Of a stretch of 39,797 nucleotides of DNA, positions 30,308-37,412 are shown in pieces. How positions within the stretch are numbered: the first letter of the stretch is position 1; each line of letters starts with the position of its first letter. The notes under the pieces were generated by a model. It was given only the letters and a program-made list of their open reading frames with translations, was not told the origin of the DNA and made no database searches. The stretch is from Thaumarchaeota archaeon 13_1_40CM_4_38_7 (GTDB taxonomy: Archaea; Thermoproteota; Nitrososphaeria; Nitrososphaerales; Nitrosopumilaceae): assembly GCA_001917995.1 (NCBI GenBank), contig MNFB01000046.1, positions 1 to 39,797 of the forward strand, read 5' to 3'. The position numbers and the translations under genes are program-made.

Positions 30308-30407
30308 GCAGAGGTATCGAAGCCCGGCCAACCGAGAAGGACTCAAGATCATGGCATGGGAAATCCTTTCCCTCAGGGGTTCGGGGGTTCAAATCCCTCC
30401 CTCTGCA
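30308..30407 (+). tRNA. tRNA-Leu (CAA), intron-containing
   Basis: Acceptor GCAGAGG (30308-30314) pairs with CCTCTGC (30400-30406); the discriminator is A at 30407 and no CCA is encoded. The anticodon stem AAGGA (30337-30341) pairs with TCCTT (30364-30368). The loop is CTCAAG, then an intron, then A, giving anticodon CAA at 30344-30346. A class II variable arm (CCC-TCA-GGG) precedes the T arm GGGGG-TTCAAAT-CCCTC, which contains one G-U pair. The long variable arm, A73 and the CAA anticodon identify leucine. Confidence 0.93.
30348..30362 (+). other. tRNA-Leu intron, 15 nt, position 37/38
   Basis: Exon CTCA pairs with intron TGGG (C-G, U-G, C-G, A-U) as a 4-bp central helix. It is flanked by 3-nt bulges AGA and AAA, with cuts after the second base of each. 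The intron is close to the minimum that can form this helix, so the inner stem is essentially absent (relaxed hBH form). Confidence 0.8.
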
Positions 30408-30588
30408 TTTTCTTGGCTTTCTTTTCCCTTCTCTGCCTTTGTTTACGGGTTGGTTCATCGAATCCTCTATGGTTCTCTCCCATAATACCTTTGTAGAGTG
30501 TTTATTAGAAAATCTTTTCACAGAAAGTCAATTCGGGATGAATTATGAACAGAACCCAGTCTAACAATAAGAGAACATCTTGTATATT

Positions 30589-30711
30589 CTATACCTTTAC
30601 CATCTCAATCTCTCTTACATTGTGTTTTGAGAGATCTTCATGCAACGTAGCGTGGTATTCATCAGTGAAAGTCAGATTGCATCTGTAGCATTTCCACGCT
30701 TTTGTGCTCAC
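30589..30711 (-). CDS. 40-residue C2H2-type zinc finger microprotein
   Basis: From the GTG at 30711 the product is MSTKAWKCYRCNLTFTDEYH followed by ATLHEDLSKHNVREIEMVKV. It has C-x2-C and then H-x3-H, with a further His in the SKHN segment, so a single classical or near-classical zinc finger forms most of the protein. The open frame could start upstream at 30777, but a TATA box (30733-30740) 26 nt before 30711 favours the short form. It may be a nucleic-acid- or protein-binding regulator. It stands alone between tRNA-Leu and the HD hydrolase, divergent from the latter. Confidence 0.75.
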   Translation of the reverse strand: MSTKAWKCYRCNLTFTDEYHATLHEDLSKHNVREIEMVKV

Positions 30712-30732
30712 ATATCTATTATACATTTTTAA

Positions 30733-30740
30733 CTTATAAA
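30733..30740 (-). promoter_or_regulatory. TATA box of the C2H2 microprotein
   Basis: Minus-strand TTTATAAG is centred 26 nt before the GTG at 30711 and lies inside the longer open frame, which argues for the 40-residue product. Confidence 0.65.
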
Positions 30741-30869
30741 GATATTGTAATTTTTTATTTTTACATGTTAGAATCAAACTGATTAGTCTGAAATTTTCTG
30801 ATTTGGAAATTTCTTTGAGTTTACAATGTGTTAGTATATTCTAGTATCACACTTAGCAAACTAGAGGAA

Positions 30870-30877
30870 TTTATAAC
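30870..30877 (+). promoter_or_regulatory. TATA box of the HD-domain gene
   Basis: TTTATAAC is centred about 28 nt before the TTG start at 30901 and supports that non-ATG start. Confidence 0.68.
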
Positions 30878-30900
30878 AAAGGATGGTTTGAGAAACCAAA

Positions 30901-31524
30901 TTGAGATCGGCCAAAAAATTAATCGCCCAAGTAAGAAAACAAACTGCAAAAAATGACGTCGCCCATGATTTCGGGCACATAATGAGGGTGTACAAGAATG
31001 CTCAAAAAATAGCCAAAAAAGAAAAGGCAAACATGAAGCTTGTTCTTGCGGCAGCCCTCCTTCATGATATAGTTTCGTATCCAAAATCAGACTCGCGATC
31101 TAGGACTTCTTCCATACTAAGTGCAAAGGAAGCTGCCAAGATTCTTCAAGGATACGGATATTCTGCTGATGAAATTAAAATAGTAACAGAAGCAATTAGA
31201 GATCACAGTTTCTCAAGAGGAATCACTCCACAAACACTAGAAGGTAAAATATTACAGGATGCAGATAGACTTGATTCAATGGGAGCAATGGGTATTGCAA
31301 GAACTTTCTCTGTGGGAGGAGCAGAAAAGAGAATATTTCATAGCAATAAGGATCCATTTTGTAAGTTTCGTCTTCCAGACGACACAAAGTGGACACTGGA
31401 TCATTTTTACAAAAAACTTCTACTTTTGGAGAAGAAAATGAATACGAAAACAGCCAAAGAGGAAGCAAGGCTGCGAATTAGAATAATGAACGAGTTTCTC
31501 AGAGAGTTTAGAAGAGAAATCTAG
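30901..31524 (+). CDS. HD-domain phosphohydrolase
   Basis: A 207-residue HD-superfamily protein. HDFGHIMRVYKNAQKIAKKE gives the first metal His, ALLHDIVSYP the paired H-D, AIRDHSFSRG a further His, and LQDADRLDSMGAMGIARTF the distal Asp of the motif. These metal-dependent enzymes hydrolyse phosphate esters, often of nucleotides; the substrate here is unknown. It starts with TTG, supported by a TATA box 28 nt upstream. Its 3' end overlaps the converging 103-residue gene by 4 nt. Confidence 0.88.
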   Translation: MRSAKKLIAQVRKQTAKNDVAHDFGHIMRVYKNAQKIAKKEKANMKLVLAAALLHDIVSYPKSDSRSRTSSILSAKEAAKILQGYGYSADEIKIVTEAIRDHSFSRGITPQTLEGKILQDADRLDSMGAMGIARTFSVGGAEKRIFHSNKDPFCKFRLPDDTKWTLDHFYKKLLLLEKKMNTKTAKEEARLRIRIMNEFLREFRREI

Positions 31525-31832
31525 CCGTAATCTAGGTATCTTTTATATCGCTTTTCAATTTCTTGATTTTTTCCAGCAAGGATTCGCTCAATCTCTTCTT
31601 GATGTCGATTTTTGATATGAACCGTCATTTCTTTCAAATTTTCATCTTGCAAATAGGCGTTAACTAATGGATCAAGTATTTTAAAGTATTCCACAACTTT
31701 TCTTCTAAATTCTTCCTGACTTGGTCTTCTGATTTTATTCATTCTAAACCAAATAGTAGCCCAGCTTGCTCCTACTACATGGGGTAACAAATCATATGCA
31801 CGGTCAATTTCAAATACCTCATCATTTCTCAT
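31521..31832 (-). CDS. 103-residue protein of unknown function, coupled to hemB
   Basis: The start is the ATG at 31832, overlapping the hemB stop as ATGA; the longer frame upstream lies inside hemB and is an artefact. The product MRNDEVFEIDRAYDLLPHVV then GASWATIWFRMNKIRRPSQE is helical and strongly charged (EEFRRKVVEYFKILDPLVNA, HIKNRHQEEIERILAGKNQE). There is no Cys, metal motif or membrane segment. Translational coupling to hemB suggests a link to tetrapyrrole synthesis or simple co-expression; I cannot name a family. Confidence 0.68.
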   Translation of the reverse strand: MRNDEVFEIDRAYDLLPHVVGASWATIWFRMNKIRRPSQEEFRRKVVEYFKILDPLVNAYLQDENLKEMTVHIKNRHQEEIERILAGKNQEIEKRYKRYLDYG

Positions 31833-32809
31833 TTCTCGCTGAGGGCTTGTGCGGCAATCTTTGAGAAATATGTTACTATCATGTCTGCTCCGGCTCGCTT
31901 GATTGCAGTAAGAATCTCTAATGTTACTTCTTTTTCGTCTATCCAACCTCGCATTGCGGCAGCCTTTACCATAGCATATTCGCCAGACACACTATACGCT
32001 GAGATTGGCACGTTAAACCTCTCTTTTGTTAGTGCGATTAGATCAAGGTAAGCCAAAGCTGGTTTTATCATTACAATATCAACTCCTTCTGCTATGTCAG
32101 CCTGAATTTCTCGCATGGCTTCTTTTGGATTGGTATATGGTAGCTGGTAGCTCGTCCTATCCCCAAATTTTGGAGCAGAATGTGCCATGTCTTTGAATGG
32201 CGAGTATAGCGATGATCTATGTTTTGCAGAATGTGACATTATAACCACATCAGAAAATCCCGCGTCATCGAGTGCCTTTCTTATTGTTTTTACTTGACCA
32301 TCCATCATTGCAGATGGTGAGACTACATCGGCTCCAGCTTGAGCTTGACTTACCGCAACTTTTGCGAGGATTTCAAGACTAGAATCATTATCTATCTTGT
32401 CGCCTTTGACAAGACCACAGTGTCCGGCACTGGTATACTGACAGAGACAAACGTCGGTCATGATTGCAATTTCGTTGCCAAGATCCTTTCTTATTTCTGA
32501 AACTGCTCTTTGAACAATTCCGTTGCTTGCAAATGCAGAAGTACCGTTATCATCTTTATGTGCCGGTATCCCAAAAATCATAACTGCTGGAATCTTCAAT
32601 TCTACAATAGAGTTTACTTCATCAACCACATCCCTTAATGGAAGCTTTTCCATACCAGGCATTGATTCACCTGCAATTCTGGATTTCAAATCCTCTTGAA
32701 CGAAGATAGGACAGATAAGGTCCTTTGGTGAAAGCCTAACCTCTTCTAGTAGCTCACGAATTTTGCTAGTTTTTCGTAAGCGGCGAAGTCTCAAGTTAGG
32801 AAAGGACAT
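31829..32809 (-). CDS. hemB: Porphobilinogen synthase (5-aminolevulinate dehydratase)
   Basis: A 326-residue HemB that condenses two 5-aminolevulinate molecules into porphobilinogen. The metal site DVCLCQYTSAGHCGLV has the three-cysteine zinc-binding form. The two Schiff-base lysines are in VIMSHSAKHRSSLYSPFKD and VMIKPALAYLDLI. The N-terminus RLRRLRKTSKIRELLEEVRL is typical. The gene lies 34 nt downstream of hemA on the same strand and is followed by the coupled 103-residue gene. Length and motifs are complete. Confidence 0.96.
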   Translation of the reverse strand: MSFPNLRLRRLRKTSKIRELLEEVRLSPKDLICPIFVQEDLKSRIAGESMPGMEKLPLRDVVDEVNSIVELKIPAVMIFGIPAHKDDNGTSAFASNGIVQRAVSEIRKDLGNEIAIMTDVCLCQYTSAGHCGLVKGDKIDNDSSLEILAKVAVSQAQAGADVVSPSAMMDGQVKTIRKALDDAGFSDVVIMSHSAKHRSSLYSPFKDMAHSAPKFGDRTSYQLPYTNPKEAMREIQADIAEGVDIVMIKPALAYLDLIALTKERFNVPISAYSVSGEYAMVKAAAMRGWIDEKEVTLEILTAIKRAGADMIVTYFSKIAAQALSEK

Positions 32810-32843
32810 TATGAGAAATACTCTGTGTTAGCAATATAATTTG

Positions 32844-34100
32844 TTACTCTCTTGTTTTATAATCGAAGAGTTTGGTAACAGTCCTTACTATTTCAGAATC
32901 GCCTTGTTCTGAGGCCTTTCTTAGGTTATTCATCGGAATTGACATTATATCTTCGACTATTGCCTGGGTGAGTTGGTCGATAATTCTTATTTTCTCTTCA
33001 TCAGTCTCACCTAGCATTTGAAGCGCCTTTTTGAGTTCCTTTATTCTCGCTTGATCAATTTCTTTGAAAACGTTATTTACTATGGGTTCTATTTCTACTC
33101 TTTTCATTGCTGCTTCTACCACTGGCAACTCTTCATTAATTATTTTCTCTGCTGATGATACCACACCTATTCTGGTTCTCATGTTCTTGTCTACCATCTC
33201 TGCAATCTGGTCTAGGTTCATCATTTTTATCTTTTTTATAGTTGCTACCCTTTCATCAACCGTTCGTGGGTTGGAAAGATCCATTATTAGCATGCCATTT
33301 TTGCGTGATTCCATCGCACCCTGTACTCTTTCATATGTAACTAGAAAGTATGGAGCAATGGTAGCTACAAAGAGGACATCTATTGATTTGAAATTTGACA
33401 TGGCTTCTTCAAATTTTATTGGCTTTCCGCCTACAGTTTGGGCAAATGCCTGAGAGCGCTCAAAGGTTCTACTTGTTACAAAGAAATTCGTTCCTCTTCT
33501 CTTAAGCGATTTTGCAACCAAGCTTGCTGCTTCTCCGGTTCCTATCAATAGGATGTACTTTGACTTGAGATCATCAATATTTTCTTCTGCTAATTTTACT
33601 GCCATAGAACCAATGGAGATGCTTCCCCTGCTTATGCCAGTTGAATGCCTTACTCGCGTTCCTACACGAATGGCCTTTTCAAATAATGTGTTTAGGCGGT
33701 TCCCAGCGGCTTGTAACTGTCGTGCAGCATTAATTGATTCTTTGACTTGACCTAGAATCTGCTCCTCGCCTACCACAAGAGAATCCAATCCCGATGTGAG
33801 TTTTAATAGATGATGGTATACTTCGGTTCCTTGACTTACCTCAAGGTTTTCCTTGAATGCGTTTTGTTCAAGACCTGCTACTGACGCCCATGTTTTTTTG
33901 ATTCTTTCTAGATCAGACATGTCTCCTAATCCAAATAGTTCTACCCTATTGCAGGTTTGTAATATGACACATTCTTGTAATCCAGAATGCTTTAGAAAAG
34001 ATTGGTAGGCAGAATCTAGATCTCGAAATGTGAACCTTTCAAGTGTATGAATGGGAGATCTTCGAAAAGTAACCCTAGCATTGATTATTTCATTGGTCAG
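32844..34100 (-). CDS. hemA: Glutamyl-tRNA reductase, apparently with a CTG start
   Basis: HemA reduces glutamyl-tRNA to glutamate-1-semialdehyde, the first committed tetrapyrrole step. The first ATG in frame (33920) would remove the catalytic domain: the open frame upstream encodes NARVTFRRSPIHTLERFTF and then ECVILQTCNRVELFGLGD, including the nucleophilic Cys of TCNRVE. Between that region and the TGA at 34107-34109 there is no ATG, GTG or TTG. A CTG at 34100 overlaps the upstream sirC stop as CTGA, mimicking the usual ATGA coupling. It would give 418 residues with the Cys at position 50. Downstream blocks are normal: GLDSLVVGEEQILGQVK, GTGEAASLVAKSLKRRG, and the C-terminal dimer helix. ATA, ATC or ATT starts remain possible. 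Confidence 0.9.
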   Translation of the reverse strand: MTNEIINARVTFRRSPIHTLERFTFRDLDSAYQSFLKHSGLQECVILQTCNRVELFGLGDMSDLERIKKTWASVAGLEQNAFKENLEVSQGTEVYHHLLKLTSGLDSLVVGEEQILGQVKESINAARQLQAAGNRLNTLFEKAIRVGTRVRHSTGISRGSISIGSMAVKLAEENIDDLKSKYILLIGTGEAASLVAKSLKRRGTNFFVTSRTFERSQAFAQTVGGKPIKFEEAMSNFKSIDVLFVATIAPYFLVTYERVQGAMESRKNGMLIMDLSNPRTVDERVATIKKIKMMNLDQIAEMVDKNMRTRIGVVSSAEKIINEELPVVEAAMKRVEIEPIVNNVFKEIDQARIKELKKALQMLGETDEEKIRIIDQLTQAIVEDIMSIPMNNLRKASEQGDSEIVRTVTKLFDYKTRE

Positions 34101-34789
34101 GTCATATCACCTAGCATTTCAATCACTCTTTTCTGTGCTTTTTTTAAATTTCCGTCTTCTATTAATTGTTTAACATGATTGTCATTCATGACGCCATACA
34201 AGAACTTCTTGCGCTCAGGAAAAGTGGCGATCTTTGACTTGGCCTCTCTTCGGGCAAAATCTTGTAGTTTTATTTGATAGATATCTTCCTTTTTGATTAG
34301 CTTTTTGAAGACTTTCTCAGCTTGCATTCTTAACTTGCGCGCCATTGCAGGGCTTTTTCCGCCAGTGGACACTGCTACTTGAACTGTGTCTTGTATATTT
34401 ATAACAGAGCCGAATGCAAAGTCACTGACTTCGGGATCATCCGCTGCATAGGCATAGCATCTCATCTTTTTAGCTTGCTCAACTATCTTTCTGTTTAATT
34501 TCCGATCGTCAGTTGTAGCAAGAACCATGAATGGTTTGTATTTTGTTAGAAAGTTGACGTCTTTTAGTTTCATTTTTTTGAACGCAATTTTCTTCTTTTT
34601 GATATAGCTTTCTATCTGTCTGTTTATTGAATCGCTAACAAGTAGAATTTTACAATCTTGAGTCAGTAACGCATTAACCTTCTTTAGCCCTTCGTTTCCT
34701 CCACCTACTACGACAACCAAGTTTCCCTTAAGATTGAGATCAACTATCAACGGTTTTCGCTGCCTTTGCATGATATTTATAGATTCCAT
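34097..34789 (-). CDS. Precorrin-2 dehydrogenase (SirC/Met8-N type)
   Basis: A 230-residue NAD-dependent dehydrogenase that oxidises precorrin-2 to sirohydrochlorin. MQRQRKPLIVDLNLKGNLVV then VVGGGNEGLKKVNALL is the Rossmann start (GGGxxGxxK). VLATTDDRKLNRKIVEQAKK and SDFAFGSVINIQDTVQVAVS, then TGGKSPAMARKLR, are typical CysG-N/Met8 blocks. The helical C-terminus is present, with no methyltransferase domain. It is the first gene of the sirC-hemA-hemB transcript and overlaps hemA at CTGA. Met7 is an alternative start. Confidence 0.9.
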   Translation of the reverse strand: MESINIMQRQRKPLIVDLNLKGNLVVVVGGGNEGLKKVNALLTQDCKILLVSDSINRQIESYIKKKKIAFKKMKLKDVNFLTKYKPFMVLATTDDRKLNRKIVEQAKKMRCYAYAADDPEVSDFAFGSVINIQDTVQVAVSTGGKSPAMARKLRMQAEKVFKKLIKKEDIYQIKLQDFARREAKSKIATFPERKKFLYGVMNDNHVKQLIEDGNLKKAQKRVIEMLGDMT

Positions 34790-34805
34790 GAAAATCTAGG
34801 TAACG

Positions 34806-34815
34806 TTTTTAATTG
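34806..34815. promoter_or_regulatory. Shared AT-rich TATA region between sirC and ahbAB
   Basis: The 51-nt gap contains a single AT-rich element (GTTTTTAATTG; CAATTAAAAAC on the other strand) placed 23-30 nt from both starts (34789 on the minus strand, 34841 on the plus strand). One TATA region may serve both divergent haem transcripts. Confidence 0.45.
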
Positions 34816-34840
34816 AAAGGTTGATTCGTTTTTTGTATAC

Positions 34841-35854
34841 ATGGACAAGATGGACAAGGAGATTCTAAATGAGATTCAATGGACATTTCCTCTTGTTCCA
34901 AGACCATATTCTGAAATCGCAAAAAAATTCCGCGTTTCAGATGAAGAAATCATGCAAAGACTTGGAGCCCTCAAAGAAAATGGAATAGTAAGACAGCTAA
35001 GTGCCATTTTTGATACTAGGAGACTTGGGTACAAAAGTGCACTAGTTGCAATGGCAATTGATCCTGAGAAACTAGAACATGTTGCAAATCAGATAAACAG
35101 GCATCCCGGTGTTAGTCATAATTATGAAAGAAATCATGAGTATAATCTCTGGTTTACTCTAGCTGTTCCTCCTAGTTCGGATCTGAAATCAGAAATTGAC
35201 AAGTTCTCAAAGTTATCAGGAATTAAAAAAAGTAGATTGCTTCCTACCATCAAGCTATTCAAGATTGGTGTAAAGCTTGAGATGATAGAAGAAAAGAAAG
35301 CTGATATCAAGCCTTCTGAAGAAAAGAAAAAAATTCATGAAGTAAAGTTTACTGCTACAGAAGAAGACAAAAACTATATTCGTGAATTGCAAAAAGATTT
35401 AGAAGTAGTTGAAAGACCCTTCTTGAAATCTGCACAAAACCTTGGGATAACAGAAGAGCAGCTTCTTGAAAAGGCAAAATACTATGAAGAAATTGGGATT
35501 ATGCGAAGATTTGCAGCCATTTTAAGGCATAGAGAAGCTGGATTTATCGCAAATGGTATGATAGTATGGAAGGTGCCAACAGAGAGAGTTGAAGAGGTAG
35601 GCGCCAAGCTTGGTGCATTTCCCCAGATTAGCCACTGTTACCAAAGACCAGTTTACCCAGATTGGCCATACAATGTATTTTCGATGGTTCATTGTAAGGC
35701 GATAGGGGAAGCAGAAGACATGGCAAAACAAATTCAAAAGCAAATAGACGTAGATGAATACAAGATTCTCTTTAGCTCAAGAGAGTTTAAGAAAACCAGA
35801 GTAGAATATTTCGTCGAACACGAATTTGAGATAGAAGAACCCATTACGGTATAG
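34841..35854 (+). CDS. ahbAB: Sirohaem decarboxylase, AhbA-AhbB fusion
   Basis: A 337-residue protein made of two Lrp/AsnC-like units. Residues 1-~150 match AhbA/NirD-type: LNEIQWTFPLVPRPYSEIAK, then GIVRQLSAIFDTRRLGYKSA and GVSHNYERNHEYNLWFTLAV. Residues ~165-337 match AhbB: RELQKDLEVVERPFLKSAQN, GIMRRFAAILRHREAGF and SHCYQRPVYPDWPYNVFSMV. In Desulfovibrio these are separate subunits of an enzyme that removes two acetate carboxyls from sirohaem to give didecarboxysirohaem, a step of the alternative haem route. The fusion resembles NirDL of denitrifiers. A charged linker (EEKKADIKPSEEKKKIHE) joins the halves. It is divergent from sirC-hemA-hemB. Confidence 0.9.
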   Translation: MDKMDKEILNEIQWTFPLVPRPYSEIAKKFRVSDEEIMQRLGALKENGIVRQLSAIFDTRRLGYKSALVAMAIDPEKLEHVANQINRHPGVSHNYERNHEYNLWFTLAVPPSSDLKSEIDKFSKLSGIKKSRLLPTIKLFKIGVKLEMIEEKKADIKPSEEKKKIHEVKFTATEEDKNYIRELQKDLEVVERPFLKSAQNLGITEEQLLEKAKYYEEIGIMRRFAAILRHREAGFIANGMIVWKVPTERVEEVGAKLGAFPQISHCYQRPVYPDWPYNVFSMVHCKAIGEAEDMAKQIQKQIDVDEYKILFSSREFKKTRVEYFVEHEFEIEEPITV

Positions 35855-35871
35855 AGTTTTCTTGTAGCTTT

Positions 35872-36870
35872 CTATGCTGTCTGAACTGATGTTTTCAGCT
35901 CATATGGAGGCCATTGATTGAATAGGTTTGTTACTTCATTCTTGTCTGCTTCGCTGAGGTATTTTCCGTCAGACATCTGGCAAAACATGGCAACTTCTTC
36001 TTCACTGACAACTGTTGGCAGCACTGATGATACTACATTATGAGATAAGACGAATTTGATAGCAAGTTCAGTTATGTTAAAACCATTTCGTTTTGCAATT
36101 GGCATCAATTGGTCTACCTTGTGGAGTGACTGCTTTACCCAATCGCCTGTCCTAACAGAACGGTGATCTTTTTCATTAATCTTAGTATCTGCTTTTACCT
36201 TACCGGTTAGTATTCCCGAGGCGTCTGGAACACGAACTAGGATACCAACATTGTGTTTTTCAGCTTCTTCAATTAGTATGTTACCTGGATTTTGTTCAAG
36301 TATGTTGTAAACTGTCTGTACTGCTGTAGTATTTGTTCTTGTCATAGATTCTAGTCCCTCTTCTGTCCATCCTATGGCAGGACCTAATGCAATCTGATAA
36401 CTCTTGATAACCCCTTCTTTTACCATCCTATCTAGAGTTTCAAAGACTTTCTTGTCTCTAATTGTGTGTATTTTTGGATTGTGTAGACCATAAACGTCAA
36501 GATAATTGGTTTGTAATCTTTCCAAGCTTTTTTGTAGTGCAAATTCTGTAAATTCAGGAGTAAATTGCTGAGGAAGTTCCTTGTGCCCAATCTGTTCATT
36601 CCCGTATATATCATAACCATATTTTGTTGAGATAACTACCTCCTTTCTCATACCAGAAAATACCTCGCCTATTAGCTTCTCACTTTTTCCCCTACCGTAA
36701 ATGTCACCTGTTTCAAAATAATTTATTCCTAAATCATATGCTCTTTTTAGCATCTTTTTTGCTTCGTCATCTTCAATTTTCTTGCCCCACCAATCAAGAC
36801 CCAAAGTCCATGCCCCAAAACCTATTTCTGATATCTTTATTCCACTTTTTCCAAGTGCTCTATATTTCAA
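35872..36870 (-). CDS. Aldo/keto reductase
   Basis: A 332-residue aldo/keto reductase TIM barrel. IGFGAWTLGLDWWGK opens the barrel; GINYFETGDIYGRGKSEKLI carries the catalytic Asp and Tyr, VVISTKYGYD the Lys, and VYGLHNPKIH the His. VLSHNVVSSVLPTVVSEEEV is the NADP-binding C-terminal part. The substrate is unknown. The start overlaps the DUF1802 stop by 4 nt (ATGA). It is the last gene of the HemQ-DUF1802-AKR operon, so a redox step linked to haem metabolism is conceivable but not shown. Confidence 0.92.
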   Translation of the reverse strand: MKYRALGKSGIKISEIGFGAWTLGLDWWGKKIEDDEAKKMLKRAYDLGINYFETGDIYGRGKSEKLIGEVFSGMRKEVVISTKYGYDIYGNEQIGHKELPQQFTPEFTEFALQKSLERLQTNYLDVYGLHNPKIHTIRDKKVFETLDRMVKEGVIKSYQIALGPAIGWTEEGLESMTRTNTTAVQTVYNILEQNPGNILIEEAEKHNVGILVRVPDASGILTGKVKADTKINEKDHRSVRTGDWVKQSLHKVDQLMPIAKRNGFNITELAIKFVLSHNVVSSVLPTVVSEEEVAMFCQMSDGKYLSEADKNEVTNLFNQWPPYELKTSVQTA

Positions 36871-37412
36871 TTTATAATTCTCCTAAATTCTGATAGTTTT
36901 TGTTGAAGCTCAGCCTCACTCAAAACTGTCTTTCCAGGTTCAGAATTTACATTTAATTCTATCCAAGATTTGCAACCGTGATATTCAGACAGAAGAGGAA
37001 TCTCAGTGGCTGGAACCTTGTATACCTTGAGAAATATTGCTTTCATTGGTTTTTCTGGCATCCAGTTCATCCTTTCCACTATGTAGGAATCACTCCAAAT
37101 GTGGTACGGAGATAGTTTCTCAATTTTTTCCATAGATACGACATCATGTTCCTCTAAGACTTCGGCAATTGACGTTATCCTGTTTACACCTTCATTGGGT
37201 TTGTTTTCCCTTACATCCGCTAGATATCCATGGTATTGTGATTTTAGCGAGGCATTGTCCTGATGCTCATATGTGGGAAATAATGCAAATTTTTCTGATT
37301 CTAGTTTAAAGCCCGAGTCTGCTTCTAAAATACCGCCCTTTCGTAGCAGAACTGTTTGGTTCCCGTTTTCAAGTGCTTGTACAACAGTTGCCCATTCCTT
37401 TAATGCCTTCAT
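36867..37412 (-). CDS. DUF1802-family protein
   Basis: From the ATG at 37412 the protein has 181 residues. MKALKEWATVVQALENGNQT followed by VLLRKGGI is the DUF1802 N-terminus; the family also shows FALFPTYEHQ and a helical C-terminus. Its function is unknown. The longer frame starts 15 codons upstream inside the HemQ gene, but the ATG at 37412 shares one base with the HemQ stop (TGATG) and is the natural start. It is coupled on both sides: TGATG with hemQ and ATGA with the aldo/keto reductase. Confidence 0.82.
   Translation of the reverse strand: MKALKEWATVVQALENGNQTVLLRKGGILEADSGFKLESEKFALFPTYEHQDNASLKSQYHGYLADVRENKPNEGVNRITSIAEVLEEHDVVSMEKIEKLSPYHIWSDSYIVERMNWMPEKPMKAIFLKVYKVPATEIPLLSEYHGCKSWIELNVNSEPGKTVLSEAELQQKLSEFRRIIN

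Noticed and set aside
30279-30521. Open frames on both strands over tRNA-Leu
   Set aside because: The sequence folds as a complete tRNA with intron; the frames have no promoter or motif.
31833-31946. Upstream extension of the 103-residue gene behind hemB
   Set aside because: It overlaps hemB coding sequence in another frame; the ATGA overlap at 31829-31832 is the natural start.
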